In this document: one piece after another, positions 1 through 10,198 of the stretch
Layout: each line of letters begins with the position of its first letter
Position numbering within the stretch: position 1 is the stretch's first letter
NCBI GenBank assembly: GCA_009763385.1
Contig: CM019831.1
Location: forward strand, 90,307,845-90,371,844
Length of the DNA: 64,000 nucleotides
Direction: 5' to 3'
Origin: Coix lacryma-jobi var. lacryma-jobi
Taxonomy: Eukaryota; Streptophyta; Magnoliopsida; Poales; Poaceae
Program-made: the position numbers and the translations under genes
Notes under the pieces: model-generated
Told to the model about the DNA's origin: nothing
Database searches by the model: none
The model's input: only the letters and a program-made list of their open reading frames with translations

Positions 1-125
1 CTTGTTGGTTTTCAGGTTAAACCGACTGGCTCGTCTCCGGATTCAACACACTCCGGGCACCCGATTGAAGCCAGCTTTTTCGGCTTGCTGTGTGTGAGGC
101 GCGGCGAACCAATTTTGCGTCAACA
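1..125 (+). mobile_element. possible 3' end of an LTR (remnant)
   Basis: The first ~125 bases end in CAACA and show patchy resemblance to the last ~160 bases of the solo LTR at 56101-57744 (a shared order of CAGGT, ACTGGC, GATTC and a final GTCAACA). I infer the right end of a related LTR entering from the left edge. The start is outside the window and no target duplication can be tested, so this is tentative. Confidence 0.25.
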
Positions 126-1172
126 CATATAGCTTCTTTTATAAGTATCTATACATAATAATAAAAGGCAAAATTTCTTTCCATTTTTTGGTGTGACCGC
201 TCGTTACTAACTCATTGAATGTGAAAACTACCTTTGTTTATTTGCATCCCTCCTTTTTATATACAAATAGCAATAGATCCTAATCATATCTAAATAAGAA
301 TTCTAATTCTAATCCAAACTAGTATATTGCCCGTGCTAACGCTATAACAACATTTCTAGTCCTTCCCAATTACATTTTTTATCATTACCTCGCATATTGT
401 AGAAGAAAATAAGAACATGCACTTATGGCTGCAGAAATATCATGATCGGTGAAGCAAATCTCACTCAAGGTTCAATGCTAAAAGAGAGCGAATATTATTT
501 CATAGATGTTCTCAAGGAGCTTATCACGTAGCGCACAAAGAGTACTTTCATTCCACAAACCTAAAATGTACCAGGTTTTTGCACTTGGTATATTTTATTA
601 ATAAAATTAAGTCATGGATTTTAGTTTTTAAAGAGTAGGGAAACAATTTTTTTCCCAAAGTATATTTCAGTAGTTATATGCAAATCATATCATAACAGTA
701 AAATTGAATAGCTTTTAGAATGTAGACTATTAGCACTGCAGGTTAACTTCATCACTGATGAAAATAAGAACCTGCAATGCAGCAATATCATTATTGATGA
801 AGCAAATCTCACTTAGAGTCCAATAATAAGAGGAAGCCAAACGTCTATGTGATCGTAGTGAGGTGTAAGTATGCTTTGTAAACTTTTCATCTTATATTTA
901 TTTTTGTTGGTATATTGTTCTAATTATAACCTTATTTGCAATGCATGTTTGTTCCTGGAATTCTTGTATGTTGTGTTGTGATCGAGTGCAAACGGTAAGC
1001 AGTATGTGGGAGCGTTGGATTAGTTCTTCTAGGAGCAACATGATCAACAGAAGTTCATTGAACAAGGCAATTATAGCATGGGAATGTCCTTATTTCCTAT
1101 ACACCTTTAATTCATATGCCTTGTGCATGTGTTTGATAATGCAAACCACAGGTTTGACCTAGAAATTCTGAA
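126..1172. other. non-coding spacer
   Basis: AT-rich sequence without a convincing gene. The one open frame (941-1162, plus) is short, Cys-rich and resembles no family I know. The stretch holds a dispersed direct repeat (403-489 and 757-838) and otherwise nothing I can name. Confidence 0.5.
403..838 (+). repeat. imperfect direct repeat, two copies (403-489, 757-838)
   Basis: Both copies share the order GAAAATAAGAAC, then TGCAG.AATATCAT, then GATGAAGCAAATCTCACT (with a few substitutions), then CCAAT and AGAGG/AGAGAG motifs. They lie about 350 bp apart in the same orientation. This looks like an old segmental or transposon-derived duplication of unknown origin. Confidence 0.5.
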
Positions 1173-1504
1173 TATACATAGGTGGCCCTGGGCATAATTA
1201 ACCGAAGACCAAAGACCAAACCGAACTAACCGAGACCAAAACCGAAGTGACCGAGTGAAGGACCGGATTGGCGACCTAAGGGAGGGTGAATGAGAGCCTC
1301 AAATTTCTTCTCGAGAAATAGATAGCCCTTGTCCCAAAGAGTCACCCCAAAATCAAGGTAAGGACTTGGTAGTGTCCACGACCCTAGATGTAGCGTGGAT
1401 GCTTCCAAGAAACACAGCGGGACATTACACAATCCTAGGAACCCAAAGCAAAAGCCGGAAACCAAATCCAAAGTTGGACGAACAAACTACGGATGAAACA
1501 GTGC

Positions 1505-1790
1505 ATAAGTCACTGCATCGGACGCTGGCAGTGTCCGATGTCCACCTGGCGGACGTGTCCGATGCAAAACAGGCAGAACTAGAACCTTACTGTTCAACCA
1601 ATGAACGCTGCTACAGTGATTGCTCAGCGTCCGATGTCAAGGCATCGATGCGTCCGATGACCAACAGAGCATCCGATGCCCAGCGTCCGTTGCTCAGTCA
1701 GAAACTCAGTACTTTGACACGTGGCACCAGCGCATCTGATGTGATGAATTCAGCGTCCGATGCTCACGACGTCAGCGTCCGATGCCCCTG
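1505..1790. repeat. GCGTCCGATG motif array in LTR
   Basis: Around eight copies of (G)CGTCCGATG or GCATCCGATG at irregular spacing within the LTR of A. The same motif fills the corresponding part of 25965-26225 and, inverted, of 31885-32225. Confidence 0.7.
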
Positions 1791-2628
1791 ATTCTATGCA
1801 GTTCTTCCGCGGATTCAACCCGATCTCCTCCTATCCGAATCAAAAGCTCTAAAGGCTTAGACTTGATGTGAGGAGTTCCAAGGATGTTAGTGAGCTACTC
1901 CTGAGAGATCATGGCTCAGACCTAACTTCAAATCGGTGAATCAGAAGAATTCGTGGCAAGGGAGAAAGAACTCGATCCAAACACGAAAACCGACCGATCT
2001 ACTAGCTCGTGAGGTTAGAAATGAATTCCTTCGGTGAAAAGATGCGCCTCACGATCTAGCACAAGTAGGTTCAAGTGGAATCGAAAACCATCTCATGGAG
2101 AGGGAGAATGAGAAAAATCTCTAGGAGGGGAAAAACCAAAATGCAAAGAACACATGATCAAAACATGAATCAATCGAGAATTGAGCCGGAACTCGTCCCC
2201 ACGAGGAGACAATGAGATTACGGTCTTGTTTCCTCAAAATTGCAAGTACACAGAGTTATTGTCTCACGCTCTGCGGATCTGTATGGAAGAAAATCTAAGC
2301 GGAGGCTAGAGAATGAAAGCTGAAAGGATGGGGAGAGAGGAGGGGTTGCCTCTCTTATTTATAGTCCTAATACAATAGTCCCCTTCTACCCCTAGATACA
2401 ACAGTGAACACGCTAACCCTAGTGGTATTCCAGTCCAACTCTGCCAAGTCTCGATCTGACGGCCACGCGCCTTCCTCATCGTTAGCTCCGCCTCGACGCA
2501 AGCCTTAGGATGCCGCCACATGTCGTCCCGTCAACCGCCACGCCTTCCTCGCCGATAGCTTCACCGCAACGCAAGCCTCTCGGCGCCGCCACGCGTTGAC
2601 CGTCCTTTTTGGACCTCCCGCCCCCCGG

Positions 2629-2830
2629 TTTTGAGGATGAAACCGGGAAACCAGTCCTCAGACTGAGTTTTGTGGCCCAAACTCAGAAACCCGCCAGCCC
2701 GGGTTTTGAGGCCCAAACCTGGATACCGTCCACCCGAGTTTTGAGGCCCAAAATTGGAAACCGGCCACCCCGAGTTTTGAGGCCCAAACTAGGAAACCGT
2801 CGAGGGTAGTTTTTGAGGCTCAACTACCAA
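2629..2830. repeat. hairpin-unit minisatellite in LTR
   Basis: Five to six units of about 36 bp, each of the form gagttttgaggcccaaactc, i.e. a short inverted repeat around a 4-base centre. Variants of the same array occur in all full-length related LTRs here (13320-13560, 16215-16430, 27060-27260, 30885-31115). Confidence 0.75.
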
Positions 2831-3273
2831 ACCCGCGCCATAGACGGGATGTGGTTCGCACACCCCGACCACCGACACCGATGTCGATGCATGTCCAGCC
2901 TCCACGCCGGGAACAACGCCTTCGCCTTCCTTCTCGGCCTCCCGCCAAGTGTCACGACGCCATCGCCTTCCTCCCGACTCGGCCAATGCACCGCACATCC
3001 CCATGTGCTCTTGCTCGTCGATGCCATGTGCCAACTATCACAGCTGGTCCTCCGGCCTCCTGGTCCGTCGGTCCAAGCCTCACGTTCGCCCTTCACCACT
3101 CCCGGTCCATCGGCACGACACGTCTCTACTTGACCTTCACCCCGCCATCAACCACTGTCTTCGAGCTCCACACCTGCACATCAACACAACCAAGAGACAC
3201 ATGTTTCCTATTGACCGATCGCTCATCACTCAGGAAAGGAGCCACAAGGGCACATATCAACCTTGTGTTCGCA

Positions 3274-3285
3274 ATCTCCCCCTTG
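3274..3285 (-). other. polypurine tract of element A
   Basis: The minus strand reads CAAGGGGGAGAT directly before the LTR start TGCGAAC, the expected priming site for plus-strand DNA synthesis. The same sequence precedes the 3' LTR of element C. Confidence 0.8.
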
Positions 3286-5028
3286 ATGTGTGCATCGTCA
3301 ACACATAGTAACCATAACCCAAAAAGAAAAGAAAAATAGAAGTAGATAGAAGGAGAAACTCACTCGAGATGTCCAAAATCCAAGACAAAAGCCGAAGAAG
3401 GACAAATCGAGATAAGCAAAGCTTGGTCCCCAAAGACATGGGCAACAGTTTGACACAACCAAGCAAAGGATCGGAGCAACAACTCAACAGAGAGAAAAAC
3501 TCGATCACACAGAGTGAAAGACTTGGTTCCCAAAGACATGGGCAATGGGTCGACGCAACCAAGTCACAAACAAGCTAGTCCTCAAGAAGAGGCTAAAAGG
3601 GCTCAACACCACAAGGCGAAAGCTCGATACCAACTGAAGCCGAAAGCGCATAAGAATGCGAAGATGCTAGTCCCTCAAGACAGAGGCACAAAGGCTCAAC
3701 ACAACTAGCAGAAAGCTCCGTATCAATTAAGGCATCAGATTTGCGACAATAGCTAGTCCCTCAAGATAGAGGCATAGAGGCTCGACACAACTAGCTAAAA
3801 ACTCCATATCAATCAAAACAATCGAAGCTCAGGCACAGAAATACTCCCCCTCAACAAGTGAAGCACAAAGTTGCAAATTGTCACCATACATCAAAAAATC
3901 TCCTCCTTGGGGGCAATTTGCAATCAAATAAGATAGGGAAAGAAGCTCAAATAAGCAAAACAGAGCTAGGCCATGCCTATCGGAGCAAGAAACATGCATA
4001 TGAGCCTAAAATGCAAGTCAGCAGCTTCAGGTATATAGTCGCTAGAGTGAAATAATGCTCTAAAGAGTGTTGATTCGACAATTAAGCAACAAGCATAAGT
4101 GCTAGCAAAGGCTCAAACTGATCACAGAATACGAAATATGAACACATAAGCTTAGTGAGTAGTTTTAAGCCATTTAGAAAAGGGTTCCACCATCAAAATA
4201 GCACTGAACATGTATAGACAGGAAGTTAAACAAGTTTAAACATGTATACAAGGTGAACTACCCCTAGCAAAGTTCAATCATCATGCTATAGAATGAAACA
4301 TAGACGTGTTTTTCAAATTTTATCGAAGAAATGCAGCGGTTTTTAACACAAGTTCAGATTTAGCATATGATTTCGAGAGGTTGAAAGCTTGTGATTGCCT
4401 AACTTTTCAACCGAGCTAAGCCTATGCATAAGCAATCATAAGCTTGAAGCATCGGTTTTGGTCTTACACTACATGGCTCAAGTTTAACTCAAATGTGCAA
4501 TGAGAAACAGTCTCGATACCATGATGTGCTGACAAAGCAATCTCATCTCGATCTTTTCGATTCGCTTACAATTGGTTCAGATTTAGCAGAATATGAACAT
4601 ACCAAGAAAGTGAATGACTCAGAACTAGAGACATAGCAACCTAGCATATATGAAATAGCACAAGTGACCTCAACACATTCTATACATGCTAGTTGCCAAT
4701 CTTAATGGTGAACATGTATTAAGTTTTATGTTCATTAAGGACATTCACCATTTGTGAAATAATAGCTGGGCTCACAACATGTATAATGTGATCAATAAGA
4801 GCCTAAGTTACAAGTCTCATCATATATCATCGGAGCAAAACTAATCAGAGCAGAATTTCATTCTAAAGATTATAGACATGAAGCTTGAAAATGCATGATG
4901 TATGATGATAAGATGCATGAAAAGACTAGTCTAGAAATAGAGCAAAAAGCCTAGACTAAGTTAGAAAACCAAAACAAAAGGTATCGGAGAGTCAGTCTAT
5001 GATACAACAAGCAAAGTGCTTCCCCCAT
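3286..5028 (-). other. long 3' non-coding region of element A
   Basis: About 1.7 kb between the RNase H end and the 3' LTR without a convincing open frame; no envelope-like gene is seen. It holds two copies of a motif containing CCCAAAGACATGGGCAA (about 3429-3445 and 3529-3545), three tandem copies of an ~85-bp unit containing GCTAGTCC(C)TCAAGA (about 3576-3660, 3666-3750, 3751-3835), and extra purine tracts on the minus strand (around 3841-3862 and 3898-3920). Repeated purine tracts upstream of the 3' LTR are a known Sirevirus trait. The equivalent region of element C is 10199-12850. Confidence 0.6.
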
Positions 5029-5368
5029 CTAAAAGGGGAAATACACACCAAGCTCACCTCTCAACCTAGCAAAAGTTGAAAGGTCCAAAGGCTTGGTAAA
5101 AATATCCACAAGCTGGTTCTGGGTGTCTACATGCCTAAGATCAATGTCGCCTTTCTTGTAGTGATCACGAAGAAAGTGGAAGCGAACATCGATGTGTTTG
5201 GTCTTGGAGTGAAGAACAGGGTTCTTTGCTACACTAATGGCAGAAGTGCTATCACAAAGCGAAGGAACCCGAATAAAATCTAGACCAAAATCATGCAATG
5301 TAGCAACCATCCATAAAAGTTGCAAAGCACAAGAAGCGGCAGCGACATACTCGGCCTCGGTGGTAGAT
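5029..5368 (-). pseudogene. RNase H, C-terminal part (element A)
   Basis: Minus-strand frame encoding the end of a copia RNase H: STTEAEYVAAASCA, a KTKHIDVRFHFLRD motif, then VDIFTKPLD and a stop after FPF. It ends at 5029, the usual end of the copia polyprotein. Its upstream part is cut at 5368/5369 where element C starts. The frame carries straight on across the junction into C's LTR sequence, but that N-terminal part is not retroelement protein. About 85 bp of this domain recur, diverged, at 14215-14300. Confidence 0.8.
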
Positions 5369-5424
5369 TGCGAACACAAGGTTGATATGTGCCCTTGTGG
5401 TTCCCTTCCTGACTGATGAGTGAT
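5369..5424 (+). repeat. 5' LTR stub of element C
   Basis: Matches the first 56 bases of the 3' LTR at 12863 (TGCGAACACAAGG onward) with one visible difference, then switches to gag sequence at GTGGAGAAGG. About 2 kb of LTR, the primer site and the gag N-terminus are missing. Confidence 0.8.
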
Positions 5425-7074
5425 GTGGAGAAGGCTTTCGATGCCGGCCGACATGCTCTCTTCGCTACCAAAAGCGATGAAGACAAGACCTCCGACAGCG
5501 ACTCTAGTGACGACGGGTCCGAGCACAAGACGGAAGATTGCTTCAACGGACTCTGCTTCTTCGGCAACTCCTCCAAGGGCTTATGCACCATGGCCTTGGA
5601 CGAAGAGAACAGCAAGTGCCAGGCGAAGGGAGCCGATGACGCCAACAACGACGACGACGACGACAACGCTTCTGAGGTATCAAACTCTTCACTTGTCGAT
5701 CGTCTCGCTGATGAGTGCGATAGCCTTGCGGAGTTAGTCCTTGCTTTGAAGAAGAAACTCACACATGTTAACCTAGAGAGCAGTGAGTTTAAGGCCAAGA
5801 TGAAAGAGGCGCTTAAGGAGCTTGAGTTTGCTAAGTCCGAAGTGAGGGTGACTGATGAGGAGGAGTGCGATGAATGCACGATGCATATGACAAACTCTGC
5901 CACCCTGCAAACCAAGTATGCCTCTTTGATTGAGGTGTATGATGAGCTGAAGAGTAGGCTAGACTTGATGGGTGATTGCAAAGAGTGTCCCTTTCTGAAG
6001 AAGGAGCTGGAGGAAGTGAAGGCGAGGCCTTCTTTGTTGGGTGCGTGCAAGCTTTGTCCTAGCTTGCGAACTGAGTTGACAGAAGTTAATGTCAAGTTTG
6101 CTGAAGCCATGAAGGCCAGCTCAGTTAGCACCTTGTCCGCTCCTTGTGAGCGATGCGTGGGGATGGAGCTTGAGATTGCCAACTGTCGGCACGACAGGAT
6201 GCAAACCGAGGAGGAAAACACATACCTTCGGTTCATCCTGAGTTGGGTGTCATGCAGTGAGCCGTAGTTGGGCATGATGATCAGTCAGTTCAAGAGGGGA
6301 ACTGATTGCTCGGGAGTAGGCTTTGCTTCAGGTGGGAAGGGCGCTAGTATGTTTGGCAAGATCGGTGAGTTTAGTGGAGTGAGCCCTAGTGAGAAGCCAT
6401 CCGCTATCCCTAAGCTCATCAAGATCACCCCACCTGAAGCTTCCAAGCCTATCACCAAGGATGGTATCCTTGATGAACCTCCCAAGGCTCCACCTCGCAA
6501 GCAAGTGTGGGTTCCCAAACCTAACCATCTTAGGAACACACTTGACACCCTTCCTGACGTCTCTAGTGACCCCCTTCCGAAAGGCAAGCAGCCAGCCAGA
6601 GTAAACAACCCTCGCAACCATAGGAACCAACAACCCAAGAGAGTGGTGAGGTTTGAGTGCGAGTACTGTCACCGTGAGGGTCACCTAACTGAGTTTTGCT
6701 TTCGGAGGAAGAGAGACGCTAGGAAGGAGTTGGAGCTGAACAATCAGAACATGCACCATCCTCTCCATGGTGTGCAAGGTTGGAGAGTTCAGAGGCAGGG
6801 CGCTAGACCTGGAGGTGCATTCCCTCAGGTAGCTAGGCCCCAGGCAGCCAGACCACGGGGTGGTGGTCGTGCCCATCGCGGTTCCGGTCGTCCTCAATAC
6901 GATCGTGAGCCGGGTGTAAGAGGTTTTGCTGCTCAGTCCCATAGCGGACCACCTTTTCAGGTTGGTGGTGATCGCTTTGCTCAAATGGGACATGTAGGTC
7001 AGTTTGGAGGTTTTCCGTTCTATAGCGGACCACCCTTTCAGGTTGGTGGTGATCGCTATCCACCCATGGGATGA
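5425..7074 (+). pseudogene. gag (truncated, element C)
   Basis: Structural capsid/nucleocapsid protein of a copia element. The reading frame begins inside gag (VEKAFDAGRHA), continues through an acidic SSDDGSEHKTED stretch and a long Lys/Glu-rich, coiled-coil-like region with repeated CKxCPxL motifs, then meets TAG at 6265 where element A has CAA (CSEPQLGMM). The second half (6268-7074) holds a CCHC knuckle, C-x2-C-x4-H-x4-C, around residues CEYCHREGH, followed by an Arg/Gly-rich tail with two SGPPFQVGGDR repeats. It ends at TGA (7072-7074) where A has CGA. The N-terminal UBN2-like region seen at 25283-25642 is absent. Confidence 0.75.
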
Positions 7075-7187
7075 GGACAGCTTGGTGTTGCTACTAGCAC
7101 TTTTTCTCGGCCTATGACACAGCACTGGTATCCTTCTCGGTATACTAACCCCAGTGTTGTGCCATATACTCATTTCATGCCTTTCTA

Positions 7188-7703
7188 TTGATGCAGGGAC
7201 TTCGGTTGGAGAACATGTGGCTCATGGATTCCGGGTGTTCGCGCCACATGACCGGAAAGAAGGAATGGTTCTCTAGCCTAGACCCCGTGATGCACAAGGA
7301 GTACATCACTTTTGGGGATAACAGTAGAGGTAAGGTTGTTTCTCATGGAGCTATTCGGCTCAATGAGAACTTCGTTCTTAAGGATGTTGCTTTGGTCTCA
7401 AACTTGCATTGCAATTTGCTTTCTATTTCGCAACTCCTTGAAGACGATTGTGAAGTGCACTTTAAGAAGGGTTTGAGTCGTGTTTTAGACCCTCGGGGAG
7501 ATCTTGTTTGTTGGATCGTCCCTTTTGGTCGTGTTTTCAGAGCCGATTTTTCTCGCTCTTTCGGCTCTGCTAGATGTTTGATGGCTGGTCCTTCTTCTGA
7601 TTTGTGGAAGTGGCATAGGAGGCTTGGTCACTTGAGTTTTGACTTGTTAGCAAGACTTAGCTCACTTGGCCTAATCCAAGGATTGCCCAAGCTTAAGTTT
7701 TAG
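7188..7703 (+). pseudogene. aspartic protease and GAG-pre-integrase (element C)
   Basis: Retropepsin segment with the catalytic motif as MDSGCSRHMTG near the start, followed by FVLKDVALVSNLHCNLLS and QLLEDDCEV, typical of the copia protease. After it comes the GAG-pre-integrase motif WHRRLGHLSFDLLARL. The frame stops at TAG (7701-7703) after LPKLKF and continues in the same frame on the other side as KDLVCHPCRHGKM. The same TAG sits at the same position in A (18527). The protease would process the Gag-Pol polyprotein inside virus-like particles. Confidence 0.75.
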
Positions 7704-8330
7704 AAGGACCTTGTTTGCCATCCTTGTCGTCATGGGAAGATGGTTGCTGCTTCTCACCCACCTGTTAATCAGGTGATGACAAAGCGACCTGGCAAGCTTT
7801 TACACATGGACACAGTTGGTCCAGCTCGGGTTTGCTCAGCGGGTGGGAAGTGGTACGTTCTAGTGATCGTGGACAATTTTTCGAGGTACTCGTGGACAAT
7901 GGAATCGAGCATCAGTTTTCTTCTCCTTATGTCCCTCAGCAGAACGGTGTTGTTGAGCGCAAGAACCGGACCCTTGTTGAGATGGCCAGGACGATGCTCG
8001 ATGAGCATAGGACTCCTAGGCGGTTTTGGGCCAAGGCAATCAACACTGCTTGCCATGTTTCAAATCGCATCTTTCTTCGTGCTTTCATGAAAAAGACTTC
8101 TTATGAGTTGTGTTTTGGACGGGTACCCAAGGTGTCTCATTTTTGGGTGTTTGGGTGCAAATGTTTCATCCTGAAGCAAGGCAATTTGGACAAATTTGAA
8201 TCTCGCTCCGCTGATGGCGTGTTTCTTGGTTATGCTTCGCATTCGCGCGCTTATCGAGTTCTTAACCTTGAAACTAACCAGATAGTGGAGACCTGCGAGG
8301 TCACATTCGATGAGACTATGCCTTGTATTT
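7704..8330 (+). pseudogene. integrase with internal deletion (element C)
   Basis: DDE integrase that would insert the cDNA. Residues KDLVCHPCRHGK belong to the HHCC region, and HMDTVGPARVCSAGGKWYV includes the first catalytic Asp. After VDNFSRYSW at about 7890 the sequence jumps, with a frame change, to DNGIEHQFSSPYVPQQNG, so roughly 200 bp of the core between the first and second acidic residues is missing compared with A. The third motif QQNGVVERKN retains Glu. FWAKAINTA, FGRVPKVSHF and FLGYASHSRAY follow as in intact copia integrases. Confidence 0.75.
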
Positions 8331-8689
8331 CTTCTACTTTTGATATTACAGGAGAACAGGAGCTAGGAGAGACCATTTTTGTGGAGGAGGAGCAGGAGAA
8401 TGCCGATTGGGGTGATCCCGAGCCAACTCCACTGGTTGCCCCTGTCGACCCTGCGACGTCTACTTCAGCTCGAGGACCCGATCCCATGACGTCTTCTTCT
8501 TGGGGTCCTCTAGAGCCACCTCTCCAGCGAGCACCAACTGCACCTGAGGGAGCGACAGCATCTGGCGAAGGGGAGGCGACTTCGGCGAGGCAAGCACCCC
8601 AAAGTGTTCAGCAGACTCACCCTCCACAACAGATGATCGGCGGCATCGACCAGCGAGTCACGCGGTCGCGAGCGTATGAGATCTCACAC

Positions 8690-9600
8690 TTTGCTCATTC
8701 TGCATTCATTGCTTCTTTTGAGCCCAAAGATGTTGGACACGCACTTTCTGATCCTAATTGGGTTAATGCCATGCATGAGGAGTTAGAAAACTTTGAACGA
8801 AACCAAGTTTGGACCCTAGTTCCACCTCCACCAGAATGCCATCCTATAGGTACCAAATGGGTTTTCAAAAACAAACAGGGTGAGGATGGGATGGTAGTAA
8901 GGAACAAGGATAGGCTAGTAGCCCAGGGTTTTTGCCAAAAAGAGGGGATCGACTATGAGGAAACCTTTGCCCCTGTAGCCCGTTTAGAAGCCATTAGGAT
9001 TCTTCTAGCTTTTGCAGCTTCGAAGGGTTTTAAGCTCTACCAAATGGATGTCAAGAGTGCTTTCTTGAACGGGTATATAGAGGAAGAGGTTTATGTGAGA
9101 CAACCCCCAGGTTTCGAGAATCCCAAGTTTCCAAACCATGTTTTCAAACTTACAAAAGCTTTATATGGTTTGAAAAAAGCCCCGAGAACTTGGTATGATC
9201 GTTTGAAATCTTTTCTGCTCCTCAAGCAAGGCAACGATATCCTCTTAGTCCAGATTTACATGGATGATATCATCTTTGGTGGCTCCTCTCACGCGCTTGT
9301 TGCCAAGTTTGCAGATACTATGAGCAGGGAGTTTGAGATGAGTATGATGGGCGAGTTGACTTTCTTCCTCGGGTTGCAAATCAAGCAAACCCGAGACGGG
9401 ACGTTCGTGCATCAAGGAAAATACACGAAGGACATCCTGAAGAAATTTGACATGGGTGAGGCCAAGCCTCTTACGACGCCCATGCCGACGATTGCTGCGA
9501 TGGACGCGGACCAGGATGGAGAGCCGGTTGACCAGAAGGAGTACAGAAGCATGATCGGCTCGCTTCTGTACCTGACGGCGACGCGGCCGGATATACAGTT
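8690..9600 (+). pseudogene. reverse transcriptase (element C)
   Basis: Copia-type RT (RVT_2). Motifs in order: WVNAMHEELENF, LVPPPPECHPIGTKWVFK, ARLEAIRILLAFAA, YQMDVKSAFLNG, VYVRQPPGFE, LYGLKKAPRTWYDRL, YMDDIIFGGSS (catalytic pair intact) and FLGLQIKQ. Between FLLLKQGND and the catalytic motif about 16 codons are missing relative to A, where SKGFKMGQVDKTLFI is present. The long uninterrupted frame (to 9850) suggests this part decayed least. Confidence 0.85.
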
Positions 9601-10198
9601 TTCTGTGTGTCTGTGCGCTCGTTTTCAGGCATCCCCTCGGACTTCCCACAAGCAAGCGGTCAAGCGCATCATGAGGTACCTCCGATACACTCCTGAGTTC
9701 GGACTTTGGTACTCTTCTTCTTCGACCCTCTCGCTTTGTGGTTATTCCGATGCGAATTTTGCCGGCTGCCGGCTTGAGCGGAAGTCTACTTCTGGGACTT
9801 GTCAGTTCCTTGGCTCTTCTTTGGTTTCGTGGTCTTCTCGTAAACAGTAGAACGTAGCCCAGTCTACTACTGAAGCTGAGTATGTTGCCGCTGCCTCTTG
9901 TGCTTCGCAGCTTTTATGGATGGTTGCTACTTTGCGTGATTTTGGTCCAGACTTCAGTCGGGTCCCTTTGCTTTGCGACAACACTTCTGCCATTAGTGTA
10001 GCAAAGAACCTTGTTCTTCACTCCAAGACCAAACACATCGATGTTCGCTTTCACTTTCTTCGTGATCACTACGAGAATGGCGACATTGACCTTAGGCATG
10101 TAGACACCCATAACTAGGTTGCGGATATTTTCACCAAGCCTTTGGATCTCTCCACTTTTGCTAGGTTGAGAGGTGAGCTTGGTGTGTGTTTCCCCTTT
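9601..10198 (+). pseudogene. RNase H (element C)
   Basis: RNA-strand-degrading domain of the copia pol. Visible: MRYLRYTPEFGLWY, GYSDANFAGC (with a catalytic Asp), STSGTCQFLG and SWSSRKQ. A TAG at 9848-9850 follows; then NVAQSTTEAEYVAAASCASQLLW, the KTKHIDVRFHFLRDHYENG segment, a second TAG at 10115-10117 after DTHN (Gln in A) and VADIFTKPLD. The C-terminal FPF and stop at 10198-10200 match A. Confidence 0.8.

Larger units (their letters stand above)
1256..3273 (-). repeat. 3' LTR of element A
   Basis: 2018 bp; on the minus strand it starts TGCGAACACAAGG (3273) and ends CCGGTCCTTCA (1256). It pairs with 25707-27711 over its full length. It contains a minus-strand TATA sequence near 2355-2363, a hairpin-unit minisatellite (2629-2830) and a GCGTCCGATG motif array (1505-1790). 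Confidence 0.85.

Noticed and set aside
2629..2830. Regularly spaced palindromic repeats resembling a CRISPR array
   Set aside because: Units are contiguous ~36-bp variants without unique spacers, lie within LTRs and recur in five LTRs; this is a plant retrotransposon minisatellite.
5280..6275. 331-codon minus-strand open frame across the A/C junction
   Set aside because: Ser-rich shadow of the gag of C, running through the junction; only 5029-5368 on this strand is real retroelement sequence, in a different frame.
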